NCBI RefSeq assembly: GCF_000716545.1
Contig: NZ_JNWZ01000048.1
Span: 1-50,079, forward strand
DNA: 50,079 bases
Reading direction: 5' to 3'
Origin: Kitasatospora phosalacinea
GTDB lineage: Bacteria; Actinomycetota; Actinomycetes; Streptomycetales; Streptomycetaceae
The position numbers and the translations under genes were made by a program. Shown here piece by piece: positions 8,399-18,897 of the stretch. Position 1 is the first letter of the stretch, and the number at the start of each line of letters is the position of its first letter. The notes beneath the pieces are model-generated. The model worked only from the letters and a program-made list of their open reading frames with translations. It did not search any database and had not been told where the DNA came from.

Positions 8399-8427
8399 TT
8401 GACGCTGCTTGGGCGACTGCCTACCGT
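8399..8427 (+). promoter_or_regulatory. HrdB-type promoter of the second MerR gene
   Basis: TTGACG (8399-8404), a 17-base spacer and TACCGT (8422-8427) match the vegetative actinobacterial promoter. Transcription would start near 8434, giving a GC-rich leader of about 90 bases before the ATG at 8526. The rest of the 272-base gap after the DUF151 gene shows no other feature. Confidence 0.7.
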
Positions 8428-8525
8428 CAGGTGATGGCCCGCCGGACGGGCCACCCGCAGCCCGGGTCCCGGCGGGGCCCCCGCGGGTCCCGGGGGGCCT
8501 CGGGCGCAACGGACGGAGGTTGGCG

Positions 8526-9203
8526 ATGAGCGGCACCGGCGACGAGACGCGTTCCGGAGCGCTGTGCGCGGTGCACGTGCCGCGGGCCGGCCGTGCGCTG
8601 ATCGGGCGGCCCTGGCGGCCCGAACCCGAGGCCGAGGAACTGCCCCGGCTCGGCCGCTTCCCGGCCGTCCAGCCCGGGCAGCCCGCGATCGAGCGGCTCG
8701 CCCCGACGTCCGCGCTGGTCGGCTACCGCGGCCCGACGGCCTGCGCCGCCGCGGGCATCACCTACCGGCAGCTCGACTACTGGGCGCGCACCGGCCTGCT
8801 GGAGCCTTCGGTCCGCTCCGCGTACCCGGCCGGGGCGCAGCGGTTGTACAGCTTCCGCGACATCCTCCTGCTGAAGATCGTCAAGCGGCTGCTGGACGCC
8901 GGAGTGTCGCTACAGAACATCCGGGTGGCCGTCACCCACCTGCAGTCCGCCGACCAGGAGGGCCTCACCGGGCTGACCCTGATGTGCGACGGCGCGACGG
9001 TCTACGAGTGCACCTCCCCGCAGCAGGTGGTGGACCTGCTGAACGGCGGTCAGGGCGTGTTCGGCATCGCGGTCGGCGCGGTCTGGCAGGAGCTGGAGAC
9101 CACCCTGGGCCGGCTGCACGGCGAGCGCACCGACACCGGCGAGACGCTGGTGGGCCACGACCCGGGCGACGAGCTGGCGCAGCGCCGCAACCGCGCGGTC
9201 TGA
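8526..9203 (+). CDS. MerR-family transcriptional regulator
   Basis: A 225-residue regulator. The first ~60 residues are variable. The helix-turn-helix begins at VGYRGPTACAAAGITYRQLDYW (about 66-90) and is followed by TGLLEPSVRS and the wing YSFRDILLLKIVKRLLDAGVSL. It corresponds by position to the second MerR gene of the corynebacterial odhI-ftsR neighbourhood. Targets are unknown, and no metal-binding cysteine pattern is seen. ATG 8526 is preferred because CGGAGGT lies 6 bases upstream, and the in-frame extension upstream is proline/glycine rich and lies in the leader. Confidence 0.86.
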   Translation: MSGTGDETRSGALCAVHVPRAGRALIGRPWRPEPEAEELPRLGRFPAVQPGQPAIERLAPTSALVGYRGPTACAAAGITYRQLDYWARTGLLEPSVRSAYPAGAQRLYSFRDILLLKIVKRLLDAGVSLQNIRVAVTHLQSADQEGLTGLTLMCDGATVYECTSPQQVVDLLNGGQGVFGIAVGAVWQELETTLGRLHGERTDTGETLVGHDPGDELAQRRNRAV

Positions 9204-9268
9204 CGGCGGGGCCGACGGGCCCCGAGGGGCGGGGAACCGGCGGGAGGGGTCCGTTCGTCCTCGTCCGC

Positions 9269-10000
9269 GTGTCGACGATCTTGAGGTGCGCGGGGCTGCG
9301 GGTCCGGTCGGTGTGGCGCGCGGTGCGCCCGGTGGACCGGCGGCGGCAGCGGCGCTGGTTCCAGGCGGTGGTGCTGTGCTCCGCGCTCGGGCTGGCGCCG
9401 GTCAGCTGGCTGTACCTGGCCGAGTCCGCGAAGGTCGGCACGGTGGCGAGCGCGCCCGAGGCCCCCGTCGCGGTGGTGTTCGGCGCCGGGCTGGTGGACG
9501 GCGAGCCCTCCCCGTACCTGGCGCACCGGCTGGACGCGGCGCTGGAGCTGTACCGGGCGCACAAGGTGCGGGTGATCCTGGTGACCGGCGACAACGGCAC
9601 CGTCCAGTACGACGAGACCGACGCGATGCGCGCGTACCTGATCGGGCGCGGGGTGCCCGCGGTGCGGGTGGTGGGCGACTACGCGGGCTTCGACACCTGG
9701 GACTCGTGCAGCCGGGCGCACCGGATCTTCGGCGTCGACCGGGCGGTGCTGGTCAGCCAGACCTTCCACGTCCGGCGGGCGCTGGCGCTGTGCGGGGCCG
9801 CCGGGATCGACTCGTACGCGGTCGGGGTGGAGGAGTGGCACGACACCACCTGGAAGTACGGCGGGCTGCGGGAGGTCGGCGGTGCGGTGAAGGCCGCGGC
9901 GAACGTGCTGCTGCGGCCGGACCCGACGTTCCTGGGGCCGCGCGAGGACGGGGTGGCGCGGGGGCTCGCGGACGCGGCGGGGGAGGGCGCCGGGGGTTGA
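9269..10000 (+). CDS. SanA/YdcF-like DUF218 membrane protein
   Basis: About 243 residues. A basic N-terminus (VDRRRQRRW) precedes one membrane segment (about 30-48), followed by an extracytoplasmic DUF218 domain with VAVVFGAGLVDGEPSPYLAHRL, VILVTGDNG, YDETDAMRAYL and VSQTFHVRRAL. E. coli SanA belongs to this family and affects vancomycin sensitivity and envelope integrity. The enzymatic activity is unknown. GTG 9269 is the first plausible start, but its Shine-Dalgarno is poor, so a later GTG is possible. It is followed by dinB 35 bases downstream. Confidence 0.82.
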   Translation: MSTILRCAGLRVRSVWRAVRPVDRRRQRRWFQAVVLCSALGLAPVSWLYLAESAKVGTVASAPEAPVAVVFGAGLVDGEPSPYLAHRLDAALELYRAHKVRVILVTGDNGTVQYDETDAMRAYLIGRGVPAVRVVGDYAGFDTWDSCSRAHRIFGVDRAVLVSQTFHVRRALALCGAAGIDSYAVGVEEWHDTTWKYGGLREVGGAVKAAANVLLRPDPTFLGPREDGVARGLADAAGEGAGG

Positions 10001-10035
10001 GCGGGATTGTCGGTGGGGCGCGGGATGATCGAGCC

Positions 10036-11415
10036 GTGCGGACCGTGCCGAGCATCATCCACCTCGACATGGACGCCTTCTTCGCCGCGGTGGAGCAGGC
10101 GTCCAAGCCGAGCCTGCGCGGCAAGCCCGTCATCGTCGGCGGCCTCGGCGGGCGCGGCGTGGTCTCCACCGCCTCCTACGAGGCCCGGAAGTTCGGCGTC
10201 CACTCGGCGATGCCGATGGCGCAGGCCCGCCGGCTGTGCCCGAACGCGGCGTTCCTGACCGGCCGCTTCGACGCGTACCGGGCCAACAGCGAGATCGTCA
10301 TGGGCCTGTTGCGGGAGCGCTCCCCGCTGGTCGAGCCGCTCAGCCTGGACGAGGCGTTCGTCGACCTGGAGGCCGGTCCCTACGGGCCCGCGCTGGCCGC
10401 CGCGACGACGCCCGAGGAGGGGGCGCAGCTGGTGCTGGCGCTGGCCGAGGACCTGCGGGCCGACATCGTGGAGCACACCGGGCTGACCGCTTCCGTCGGC
10501 GCGGCCGGCTCCAAGCTGATGGCCAAGATCGCCTCCGAGCGGGCCAAGCCGGACGGGCTGGTGCTGATCGAGCCCGGCTCCGAGCGGTCGGTGCTCGCCC
10601 CGATGCCGGTGCGCGCGCTGCCCGGGATCGGCCCCGCCACCGAACAGGCGCTGCGCCGCGCCGGGTTGACCACGGTGGCGGACCTGGCCGGGGCCGGGCC
10701 CGGGGAACTGGTCGGGCTGCTCGGCAAGGCGCACGGCACGGGCGTGTTCCAGATGGCGATCGGCTGGGACGAGCGGCCGGTGGTGCCGGACCGGGACGCC
10801 AAGTCGGTGTCGGTGGAGGACACCTTCGAGGTCGACCTCGCCGACCGGGACCGCATCCTGCGCGAGATCGAGCAGCTGGCCGCGAGGTGCGTGCGCCGGC
10901 TGCGGGCGGCCGGCCGATCCGGGCGGACGGTGGTGCTGAAGGTCCGCCGGTTCGACTTCTCGACGCTGACCCGCTCCGAGACGCTGCGCGGGCCGACCGA
11001 CGACGAGCAGGTGGTCGCGGCGACGGCGCGGCGCCTGGCGCTGCAGGTCGACGTGACGGGCGGGGTGCGGCTGCTGGGCGTCGGCGTGGCCCAGCTCGCG
11101 GACTACACCCAGGAGGACCTGTTCGCCCAACTGGAGCGGGAGGAACGGGAGTCGGGCGCGGCGGCGGTGATCGAGGAGGCGGTGGTGGAGGCGGTGGAGA
11201 CCGACCCGTCGGCCCGCCGGTGGTGGCCCGGGCAGGACGTCACGCACCGCGAGTTCGGGCCCGGCTGGGTGCAGGGCAGCGGGGTCGGGCGGGTGACGGT
11301 GCGCTTCGAGACGCCGTACTCGGGAATCGGGCGGGTGCGGACGTTCGCGGTGGGGGACGAGGACCTGGAGGCTTCGGGGGCGCTGCCGCTCAGGCCCCCG
11401 GCGGGGGCGGGGTAG
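10036..11415 (+). CDS. dinB: DNA polymerase IV (Y-family)
   Basis: A 459-residue translesion polymerase. The catalytic motifs are present: HLDMDAFFA near the start, and SLDEAF. The thumb helix-hairpin-helix (LPGIGPATEQALRRAGL) and little-finger domain follow. A sliding-clamp motif QEDLF lies at residues 359-363. The C-terminal ~95 residues (WWPGQDVTHREFGPGWVQG) are an extension common in actinobacterial DinB. GTG 10036 is placed 6 bases after a GATGAT element, so the transcript may be leaderless. GTG 10045 is the alternative start. No LexA box was recognised. Confidence 0.93.
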   Translation: MRTVPSIIHLDMDAFFAAVEQASKPSLRGKPVIVGGLGGRGVVSTASYEARKFGVHSAMPMAQARRLCPNAAFLTGRFDAYRANSEIVMGLLRERSPLVEPLSLDEAFVDLEAGPYGPALAAATTPEEGAQLVLALAEDLRADIVEHTGLTASVGAAGSKLMAKIASERAKPDGLVLIEPGSERSVLAPMPVRALPGIGPATEQALRRAGLTTVADLAGAGPGELVGLLGKAHGTGVFQMAIGWDERPVVPDRDAKSVSVEDTFEVDLADRDRILREIEQLAARCVRRLRAAGRSGRTVVLKVRRFDFSTLTRSETLRGPTDDEQVVAATARRLALQVDVTGGVRLLGVGVAQLADYTQEDLFAQLEREERESGAAAVIEEAVVEAVETDPSARRWWPGQDVTHREFGPGWVQGSGVGRVTVRFETPYSGIGRVRTFAVGDEDLEASGALPLRPPAGAG

Positions 11416-11451
11416 GCGGGCTGGGCGTCGGTCGGCGCCGGGGGAAAGGGG

Positions 11452-11490
11452 ACGGCCCCCCGCGCCGATGCCCGTGGCGCGGGGGGCCGT
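11452..11490. terminator. Bidirectional terminator between dinB and the MFS gene
   Basis: A perfect 15-bp stem (11452-11466 with 11476-11490, arm ACGGCCCCCCGCGCC) with a 9-base loop lies between two convergent genes. Confidence 0.88.
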
Positions 11491-11529
11491 TCGCTGCTCG
11501 CGCCTGTCCGGGGCGCGAGGGGGACGCCG

Positions 11530-13017
11530 TCAGGCGTCGGTCTTGGAGAGGGCCGGGGCGGCCTGCTCGGCCGGGACGGGTGCGGACTTGACGGCGCGGA
11601 TGGCGAACGGGACGGCGGCGGCCACCAGGCACATCGCGCCGGCCACCCAGAAGGCGTTCTGGTACGCGTTCTCGGTGGGGAGCTGCACGGGGACGGGCAG
11701 CTTGAGGGTGTCGCCGGTGAGGATGGCGCTCATCACGGCGGTGCCGACCGCGCCGCCGACGGTGCGCAGCACGGCGTTCATGCCGTTGGCGATGCCGGAC
11801 TGCTCGGCGGGGACGGCGCCGTTGATGTAGGCGGGCATCGCGGCGTAGGCGAGGCCGACGCCGAGGCCGAAGACCGCGGAGGAGAAGTAGAGGTCGAACT
11901 CGGCGCCGTGGCGCAGCGCCAGGTAGGCCATCGAGACCGCGCCGAGGAAGCCGCCGAGGACCAGCGGGAGGCGGGGGCCGCGGCGGGCGATCAGCAGGGC
12001 GCCCAGCGGGGCGGCGACCATCGAGCCGATCGCGGAGGGCAGCAGCATCACGCCGGCGTGCAGGACGGTGGCGGTGAAGCCGTAGTGGGTGAGCTTCTCC
12101 GGGGTCTGCGCGAAGTTGCTGATCACCATGAACGAGCCGTACATGCCGAAGCCGATCAGCAGGCCGGAGAGGTTGGTGAAGGCGACGGCGGGGCGGGCCA
12201 TCATCGACAGGTCGACCAGCGGGTGGGAGACCTTGGACTCCACCAGCAGCCAGAGCAGGGCGACCACGGCGGCGACGGCGAACAGGCCGAGGGTGCGGGT
12301 GGACGTCCAGCCCCAGTGGTTGCCCTGGCTGACGGCGACCAGCAGGGCGGAGAGCCAGCCGGCCAGGGTGAGCGCGCCGAGCGGGTCGGCGCCGCCCTCC
12401 TTGTCGGTGACCGGGTCGGTGGGCACCCGCAGGACCACCAGCGCGATCGCGACCAGGCCGAAGACCAGGCCCATCCAGAAGATCGACTTGTAGCTCCAGT
12501 GCTCCAGCAGCAGGCCGGTGGCGACCAGGCCGAGGCCGGAGCCGACGCCCATCGAGGCGGAGATCGCGGCGACGCCGCCGGTGACCTTGTGCCGGGGCAG
12601 CTCGTCGCGGACGATGCTGATCGCCAGCGGCAGCACGCCGCCGCCCGCGCCCTGCAGCACCCGGGCCACCACCAGCCAGGTGAAGGAGTGGGTGGCCACC
12701 GCGAGGCCGGAGCCGAGCACCAGGCCGGCCAGCGAGACCAGCAGCATGGGCTTGCGTCCGCGCAGGTCGCCGAAGCGGCCCAGCAGCGGGGTGAGGACCG
12801 CCGCGGAGAGCAGGTTGGCGGTCATCAGCCAGGTGATGTCGGAGCCCGAGACGTTCAGCTCGCGGGCCAGGCCCGGCAGGATCGGGACGACCGCGGTCTG
12901 CACCACGCTGAACGCCAGCATGGCCAGGATCAGGGCGGGCAGGACCCGGGCACTGGTGGGCTCGGCGGCCGTGGGGGTGGGCTGTGGTGCCTCACGCACG
13001 GGGGACTCCTCCGTCAT
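11530..13017 (-). CDS. MFS drug-exporter-like transporter (DHA2, 14 membrane segments)
   Basis: A 495-residue membrane protein of the drug:H+ antiporter type 2 size class. It has an N-terminal Ala/Pro-rich stretch, and the cytoplasmic loop motif GRFGDLRGRKPML after the second membrane segment is the MFS signature A. VLQGAGGGVLPLAISIVRDELP is the motif C-like region of exporters. Substrate cannot be told, and small toxic compounds are likely by family. Two inverted repeats immediately upstream suggest a repressor-controlled exporter, but no regulator gene is adjacent. ATG 13017 lacks a good Shine-Dalgarno. Confidence 0.88.
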   Translation of the reverse strand: MTEESPVREAPQPTPTAAEPTSARVLPALILAMLAFSVVQTAVVPILPGLARELNVSGSDITWLMTANLLSAAVLTPLLGRFGDLRGRKPMLLVSLAGLVLGSGLAVATHSFTWLVVARVLQGAGGGVLPLAISIVRDELPRHKVTGGVAAISASMGVGSGLGLVATGLLLEHWSYKSIFWMGLVFGLVAIALVVLRVPTDPVTDKEGGADPLGALTLAGWLSALLVAVSQGNHWGWTSTRTLGLFAVAAVVALLWLLVESKVSHPLVDLSMMARPAVAFTNLSGLLIGFGMYGSFMVISNFAQTPEKLTHYGFTATVLHAGVMLLPSAIGSMVAAPLGALLIARRGPRLPLVLGGFLGAVSMAYLALRHGAEFDLYFSSAVFGLGVGLAYAAMPAYINGAVPAEQSGIANGMNAVLRTVGGAVGTAVMSAILTGDTLKLPVPVQLPTENAYQNAFWVAGAMCLVAAAVPFAIRAVKSAPVPAEQAAPALSKTDA

Positions 13018-13101
13018 GTTGCTTCAGACAAGCGATAGTGCAGGAACTGAAGCAACGATGTCGGGAAATGCTTCACCCTGTCAAATATCGATTGGTGAAG
13101 C
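13018..13101 (-). promoter_or_regulatory. Two inverted repeats upstream of the MFS gene
   Basis: GTTGCTTCAG (13018-13027) and CTGAAGCAAC (13047-13056) are perfect 10-base arms around a 19-base centre, directly against the start codon. A second pair, GCTTCACC (13070-13077) and GGTGAAGC (13094-13101), shares the GCTTCA core. Four copies of this core in 84 bases, in an AT-richer patch, fit operators for a TetR- or MarR-type repressor encoded elsewhere. Confidence 0.6.
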
Positions 13102-13163
13102 TTTGGTAAAGCGGCGGCCCCGGCCCGCCGGAGCGGACCGGGGCCGGACGGGCCGACGCGCGC

Positions 13164-14417
13164 TCAGGGACGCAGCGGCTCCGGACGGGAGTGCTCCGGG
13201 CCGTCGCTCCCGGCGGCCGACCGGGGATTCGCCGCCGTCGGCGACTGCGGCTGCGCGTTCCACGGCTGGCGGTGCTGCGGCGCCCCGCCCTCCCCGCCGT
13301 CGGCGGTCGCGCCGTGCACCTCCACCTGCTCGCGGCGCAGCTCCTCGCGGACCACCTCCTCCTCGGTGTACCGCTCGACCACCAGGCGCACCCTCTCGAT
13401 CGGCGCCAGGTACTTGCGCACCACCGGACGCTCCTCGCGCAGCGTGATCTCCTCCACGGCCTCGGTGATCTCCTGCTCGCTCAGCGCCGCCCGCTCCGCG
13501 TCCGACACCGGGATCCGCTCCACCCGCACCCGCTCGCGCACCACCGGCACCCGGCGCTCCACGTGCTCGGTGGTGACGTACTTGCGCAGCCGGGTGGTGC
13601 CCACCTCGTGCCACTCGGTGCTGATGTCGATCCGCTCCTCGCGGCAGGTGATCTCCACCGGCGCGGTCGGGGTCGACTGCTGCTGGCGGTGGCCCTGGCC
13701 CTGGCCCTGGTCCTGGTCTTGGCCCTGGCCCTGGGACTGAGGTTGGTGAGCCTGCTGGGCTTGCTGGGCCTGGTGCTGCTGCGGCTGGGTGCTGTGTGAC
13801 TGGGTGTGCTGCTGGGGCTGGGGCTGGGCGCTGTGCGGCTGGGCGTGCTGCTGCGTCGGCGCGGGCGCGGCCTTCGCCGCCGTGAAGGCGGCCGGGTCGG
13901 CGGCGGCGGCCGGAGCCGGGGCGGCGGGCGCGGGTGCCGGGGTCGGGGCGGGCGCCGGGGTGGGGGAGGAGGCGACGGTGCCGAAGTCGCGGTCCGCCGG
14001 GGGCTCCTGGCGGCGGTGCTCCTTCGCGCCCGCCCCGGCCGCCCCGGCCGCCCCGGCCGTCCCGGCCGCCGCCGCCTTCGCCGTCGGGCCCGGACCGGCG
14101 TCGCCGTCGGTGTCCAGCCCGTAGTAGCGGTACAGCTGCAGCTCCTGGGCCGGCGAGAGGTGCTGGCCCACGCCGAAGTCCGGGGACTCCTTGATCAGCG
14201 ACTTGTCGTACGGGACGCGCAGCTCGTCGCCCGAGAACTCGCTGGTGGTCAGCGGGACGAAGGCGTCCCGGCCGAAGATCCCGGTACGGACGGCCGCCCA
14301 CTCCGGTTCGCCGGTGGCGTCGTCCAGGTACACCTCGTCGACCGTGCCGATCTTGTCACCGTTCCGGTCGACCGCCTTGTGTCCGATCAGGTCGCGCGGA
14401 TCGATATCGGTCTGCAC
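13164..14417 (-). CDS. PRC-barrel and DUF2382 domain protein
   Basis: A 417-residue protein. Residues 1-~95 form a PRC-barrel domain (LIGHKAVDRNGDKIGTVDEV). A low-complexity linker of about 150 residues rich in Ala, Pro, Gln and Gly follows. The DUF2382 domain (about 250-360) has repeated segments such as REERIDISTEW, ERRVPVVRERVRVERIPV and EVVREELRREQVEV. DUF2382 proteins are linked to stress responses in some bacteria, but the molecular role is unknown. GTG start with GGAGGA 4-9 bases upstream. Confidence 0.86.
   Translation of the reverse strand: MQTDIDPRDLIGHKAVDRNGDKIGTVDEVYLDDATGEPEWAAVRTGIFGRDAFVPLTTSEFSGDELRVPYDKSLIKESPDFGVGQHLSPAQELQLYRYYGLDTDGDAGPGPTAKAAAAGTAGAAGAAGAGAKEHRRQEPPADRDFGTVASSPTPAPAPTPAPAPAAPAPAAAADPAAFTAAKAAPAPTQQHAQPHSAQPQPQQHTQSHSTQPQQHQAQQAQQAHQPQSQGQGQDQDQGQGQGHRQQQSTPTAPVEITCREERIDISTEWHEVGTTRLRKYVTTEHVERRVPVVRERVRVERIPVSDAERAALSEQEITEAVEEITLREERPVVRKYLAPIERVRLVVERYTEEEVVREELRREQVEVHGATADGGEGGAPQHRQPWNAQPQSPTAANPRSAAGSDGPEHSRPEPLRP
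13691..13737. repeat. Hexamer low-complexity repeat in the DUF2382 gene linker
   Basis: Imperfect copies of GGCCCT/GGTCCT are repeated and encode alternating Gln-Gly and Gln-Asp pairs on the reverse strand. The neighbouring 13740-13860 segment encodes Gln/His/Pro-rich repeats. The length probably varies between strains by slippage. Confidence 0.7.
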
Positions 14418-14562
14418 GCTGTCCTCCAGTCCTGCTGCTCCTCAGGGACGTCCGGGAGGCGGCCGGAGGAGCGTGCCGGGCCGCCACTTCACACCAAACG
14501 GCACGTAACGGACGACGGCACTCCGGACACCGCCGTCCGGGGCAGATCACAGGCCCGCACCG

Positions 14563-14591
14563 GTGATCCTCGAGGCCCGCGCTGGTAACCT
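14563..14591 (+). promoter_or_regulatory. Probable promoter of the glycine riboswitch and gcvP
   Basis: GTGATC (14563-14568), a 17-base spacer and TAACCT (14586-14591) lie just before the first aptamer. This places the RNA start near 14598, the right position for a full tandem riboswitch. Confidence 0.5.
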
Positions 14592-14611
14592 CGGAGGCGA
14601 CCGCCGAGCCC

Positions 14612-14841
14612 GCTCGGGAGAGTCCCGGCCCCGCGAACGAGGGGTGCGGGACGCCGAAGGAGCAACCCCTCCCCGGAATCTCTCAGGCATCCGTACCGAG
14701 CGAGAACAGGTCACTCTGGAAAGCAGGGCAGGACCGTCGGCATCGGAGCCGGCCGCCCCCGCCCTCGCCGACGGTGCAAGCCGTCCGGGCCCCGGCCCGG
14801 CCGCGTGAAGCTCTCAGGTACCGATGACAGAGGGGGAGGCT
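14612..14841 (+). ncRNA. Tandem glycine riboswitch
   Basis: Two aptamers in series are recognisable. The first has GCTCGGGAGAGTCCCGG, then CGCCGAAGGAGCAAC, then TCTCAGGCA and ACCGAGCGAGAACAGG, ending near CTCTGGAAAGC (14713-14723). The second (about 14727-14841) has GACGGTGCAAGCC, GCTCTCAGGTACCGATGACAGAGGG. These are the conserved glycine-binding cores. It fills the 510-base gap between the DUF2382 gene and gcvP together with the promoter. The expected role is to switch on glycine cleavage when glycine is high. No clear intrinsic terminator lies between it and the gcvP Shine-Dalgarno, so control may act on translation. Confidence 0.9.
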
Positions 14842-14927
14842 GACGGGTCCGCGCGCCCGCCCGGCTTCCACGGCAGTCGGTCGGCGTGCGTACCACCGCC
14901 GGTCCGCGACCAGGAGGCCCGACCCCC

Positions 14928-17798
<2,871 letters not shown>

Positions 17799-17804
17799 CG
17801 GACA

Positions 17805-17850
17805 GCGGAAGCCGCCCGTCGGGGGAATTCCCCCGGCGGGCGGCTTCCGC
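17805..17850 (+). terminator. gcvP terminator (copy 1 of a duplicated cassette)
   Basis: A long hairpin of 14-base outer arms (17805-17818 with 17837-17850, GCGGAAGCCGCCCG) plus an inner GGGGGAATTCCCCC stem starts 7 bases after the gcvP stop codon. Confidence 0.9.
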
Positions 17851-17957
17851 GTGTGCGCTTCCGCCGCGCGCGGCTCCCCGCGCACCCGGCGGGGCGGGGA
17901 GGAGAAAGACGGGGAGGCGCCTCCGGCGGGGACCCGCGGGGCGGGGAAGGGGAAAAG

Positions 17958-18006
17958 GCGGAAGCCGCCCGCCGAGGGGAGGGTCCCCCGGTCGGGCGGC
18001 TTCCGC
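17958..18006. terminator. Second terminator hairpin (copy 2)
   Basis: The same 14-base arms as copy 1 occur at 17958-17971 and 17993-18006, with a diverged loop. It sits between convergent gcvP and DUF1844 genes and can serve the reverse-strand gene. Confidence 0.8.
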
Positions 18007-18066
18007 GTGCGCCCTCCGCTGTGCGCGGCTCCCCGCGCACCCGGCGGGGCGGGGAGGGCGCCGGGG

Positions 18067-18441
18067 TCAGGAGTAGACGGGGCCGGTGAACTTCTCGCCG
18101 GGGCCGGTGCCGGGGGCGTCGGGGACGACGGAGGCCTCGCGGAAGGCGAGCTGGAGGGAGCGCAGGCCGTCGCGGAGGGGGGCGGCGTGGAAGTTGGAGA
18201 TCTCGGGGGCCCCGGCGGTGACCAGGCCGGCCAGGGCGGTGATGAGCTTGCGGGCCTCGTCGAGGTCCTTGTCGGCCTCGCCGCCCTCGGCGAGGCCGCA
18301 CTTGACGGCGGCGGCGCTCATCAGGTGGACGGCGACGGTGGTGATCACCTCGACGGCGGGGACCTCGGCGATGTCGCGGGTCAGGTCGTCGAAGCCGAGG
18401 GCCTGCTCGGACTCGTGCGCGTGGTCGGGCTGGCTGGTCAA
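18067..18441 (-). CDS. DUF1844 domain protein
   Basis: A 124-residue soluble protein (FDDLTRDIAEVPAVEVITTVAVHLMSAAAVKCGLAEGG ... DLDEARKLITALAGLV). DUF1844 proteins are small, helical and of unknown function, and in streptomycetes one is encoded directly upstream of and divergent from infC, as here. A TTG start at 18441 is preferred because GGAG lies about 7 bases upstream and no ATG or GTG fits the frame before the conserved region. Confidence 0.8.
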   Translation of the reverse strand: MTSQPDHAHESEQALGFDDLTRDIAEVPAVEVITTVAVHLMSAAAVKCGLAEGGEADKDLDEARKLITALAGLVTAGAPEISNFHAAPLRDGLRSLQLAFREASVVPDAPGTGPGEKFTGPVYS

Positions 18442-18539
18442 GGTGTCACTCCGAGGGGCTGGTGCGAAAGCGCAGTACGAAGGGAGCGTACAAGGCGGGC
18501 GCGGGCGGGTCGGAATACCGGTCGGTGCCGGAACGCTGG

Positions 18540-18545
18540 TATGAT
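18540..18545 (+). promoter_or_regulatory. infC: -10 element of the infC operon leader
   Basis: TATGAT is a near-consensus -10 box. The -35 region about 17-18 bases upstream is poor. Transcription would begin near 18552, about 346 bases before the infC start. Confidence 0.6.
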
Positions 18546-18551
18546 TCGAGA

Positions 18552-18776
18552 CTGACCGGCCAGGCGGCTGCCCAAGGCTGCCCGGCCAGCAAGTGGAGGC
18601 TCCACTCCAGGAGGCCCGAGAGGGCAACCGCGAAAGTCTCCCACCCGAGCGGCCGAAGGGCCGACGGGTCCGGTCCGCGACGAGCGCCCGCAGGGGATTG
18701 TGCGTCGACAGTGGTGCCCGCCAGGGCACTCCGGAACGTGTGGAGCCCCGCCTGTACCGTGCGGGGCTTTTTTCGT
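18552..18776 (+). ncRNA. Structured 5' leader of infC-rpmI-rplT with attenuator
   Basis: The 456-base gap before infC holds a leader RNA with several hairpins (for example AGTGGA/TCCACT near 18592-18606, and GTGCCC/GGGCAC near 18714-18729). It ends in a strong intrinsic terminator about 120 bases before infC. No T-box GGGTGGNACC element and no convincing leader peptide were found. In other bacteria the infC operon is feedback-controlled by L20 or IF3, and such control is inferred here. Confidence 0.65.
18744..18773 (+). terminator. Attenuator hairpin in the infC leader
   Basis: AGCCCCGC (18744-18751), a 9-base loop, GCGGGGCT (18761-18768) and a run of six T residues form the most classical intrinsic terminator of the window. 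It lies upstream of the operon rather than at its end. Confidence 0.88.
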
Positions 18777-18897
18777 GCGCTCGGTGCCCTTCGCCGGGGC
18801 AGCGGAGCATGAATGAAGCCCCGCCCAGTGGTCGAAACCACTACGTGCGACCGCCGCCCGACGGCCGCATCGGAAAAGGTGCAACCGAGGAGGCCCC

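Larger units (their letters stand above)
17805..18057. repeat. Direct repeat of a ~100-base terminator cassette
   Basis: Copy 1 is 17805-17902 and copy 2 is 17958-18057. Each has the same 14-base hairpin arms, a related GTG(TG)CGC stretch and an identical 35-base tail (17868-17902 and 18023-18057). The copies are separated by about 55 bases of unique sequence. The whole 268-base gap between gcvP and the DUF1844 gene is made of these repeats. Confidence 0.88.

Noticed and set aside
18552..18776. T-box riboswitch in the infC leader
   Set aside because: The conserved GGGTGGNACC antiterminator sequence and a specifier loop could not be found.
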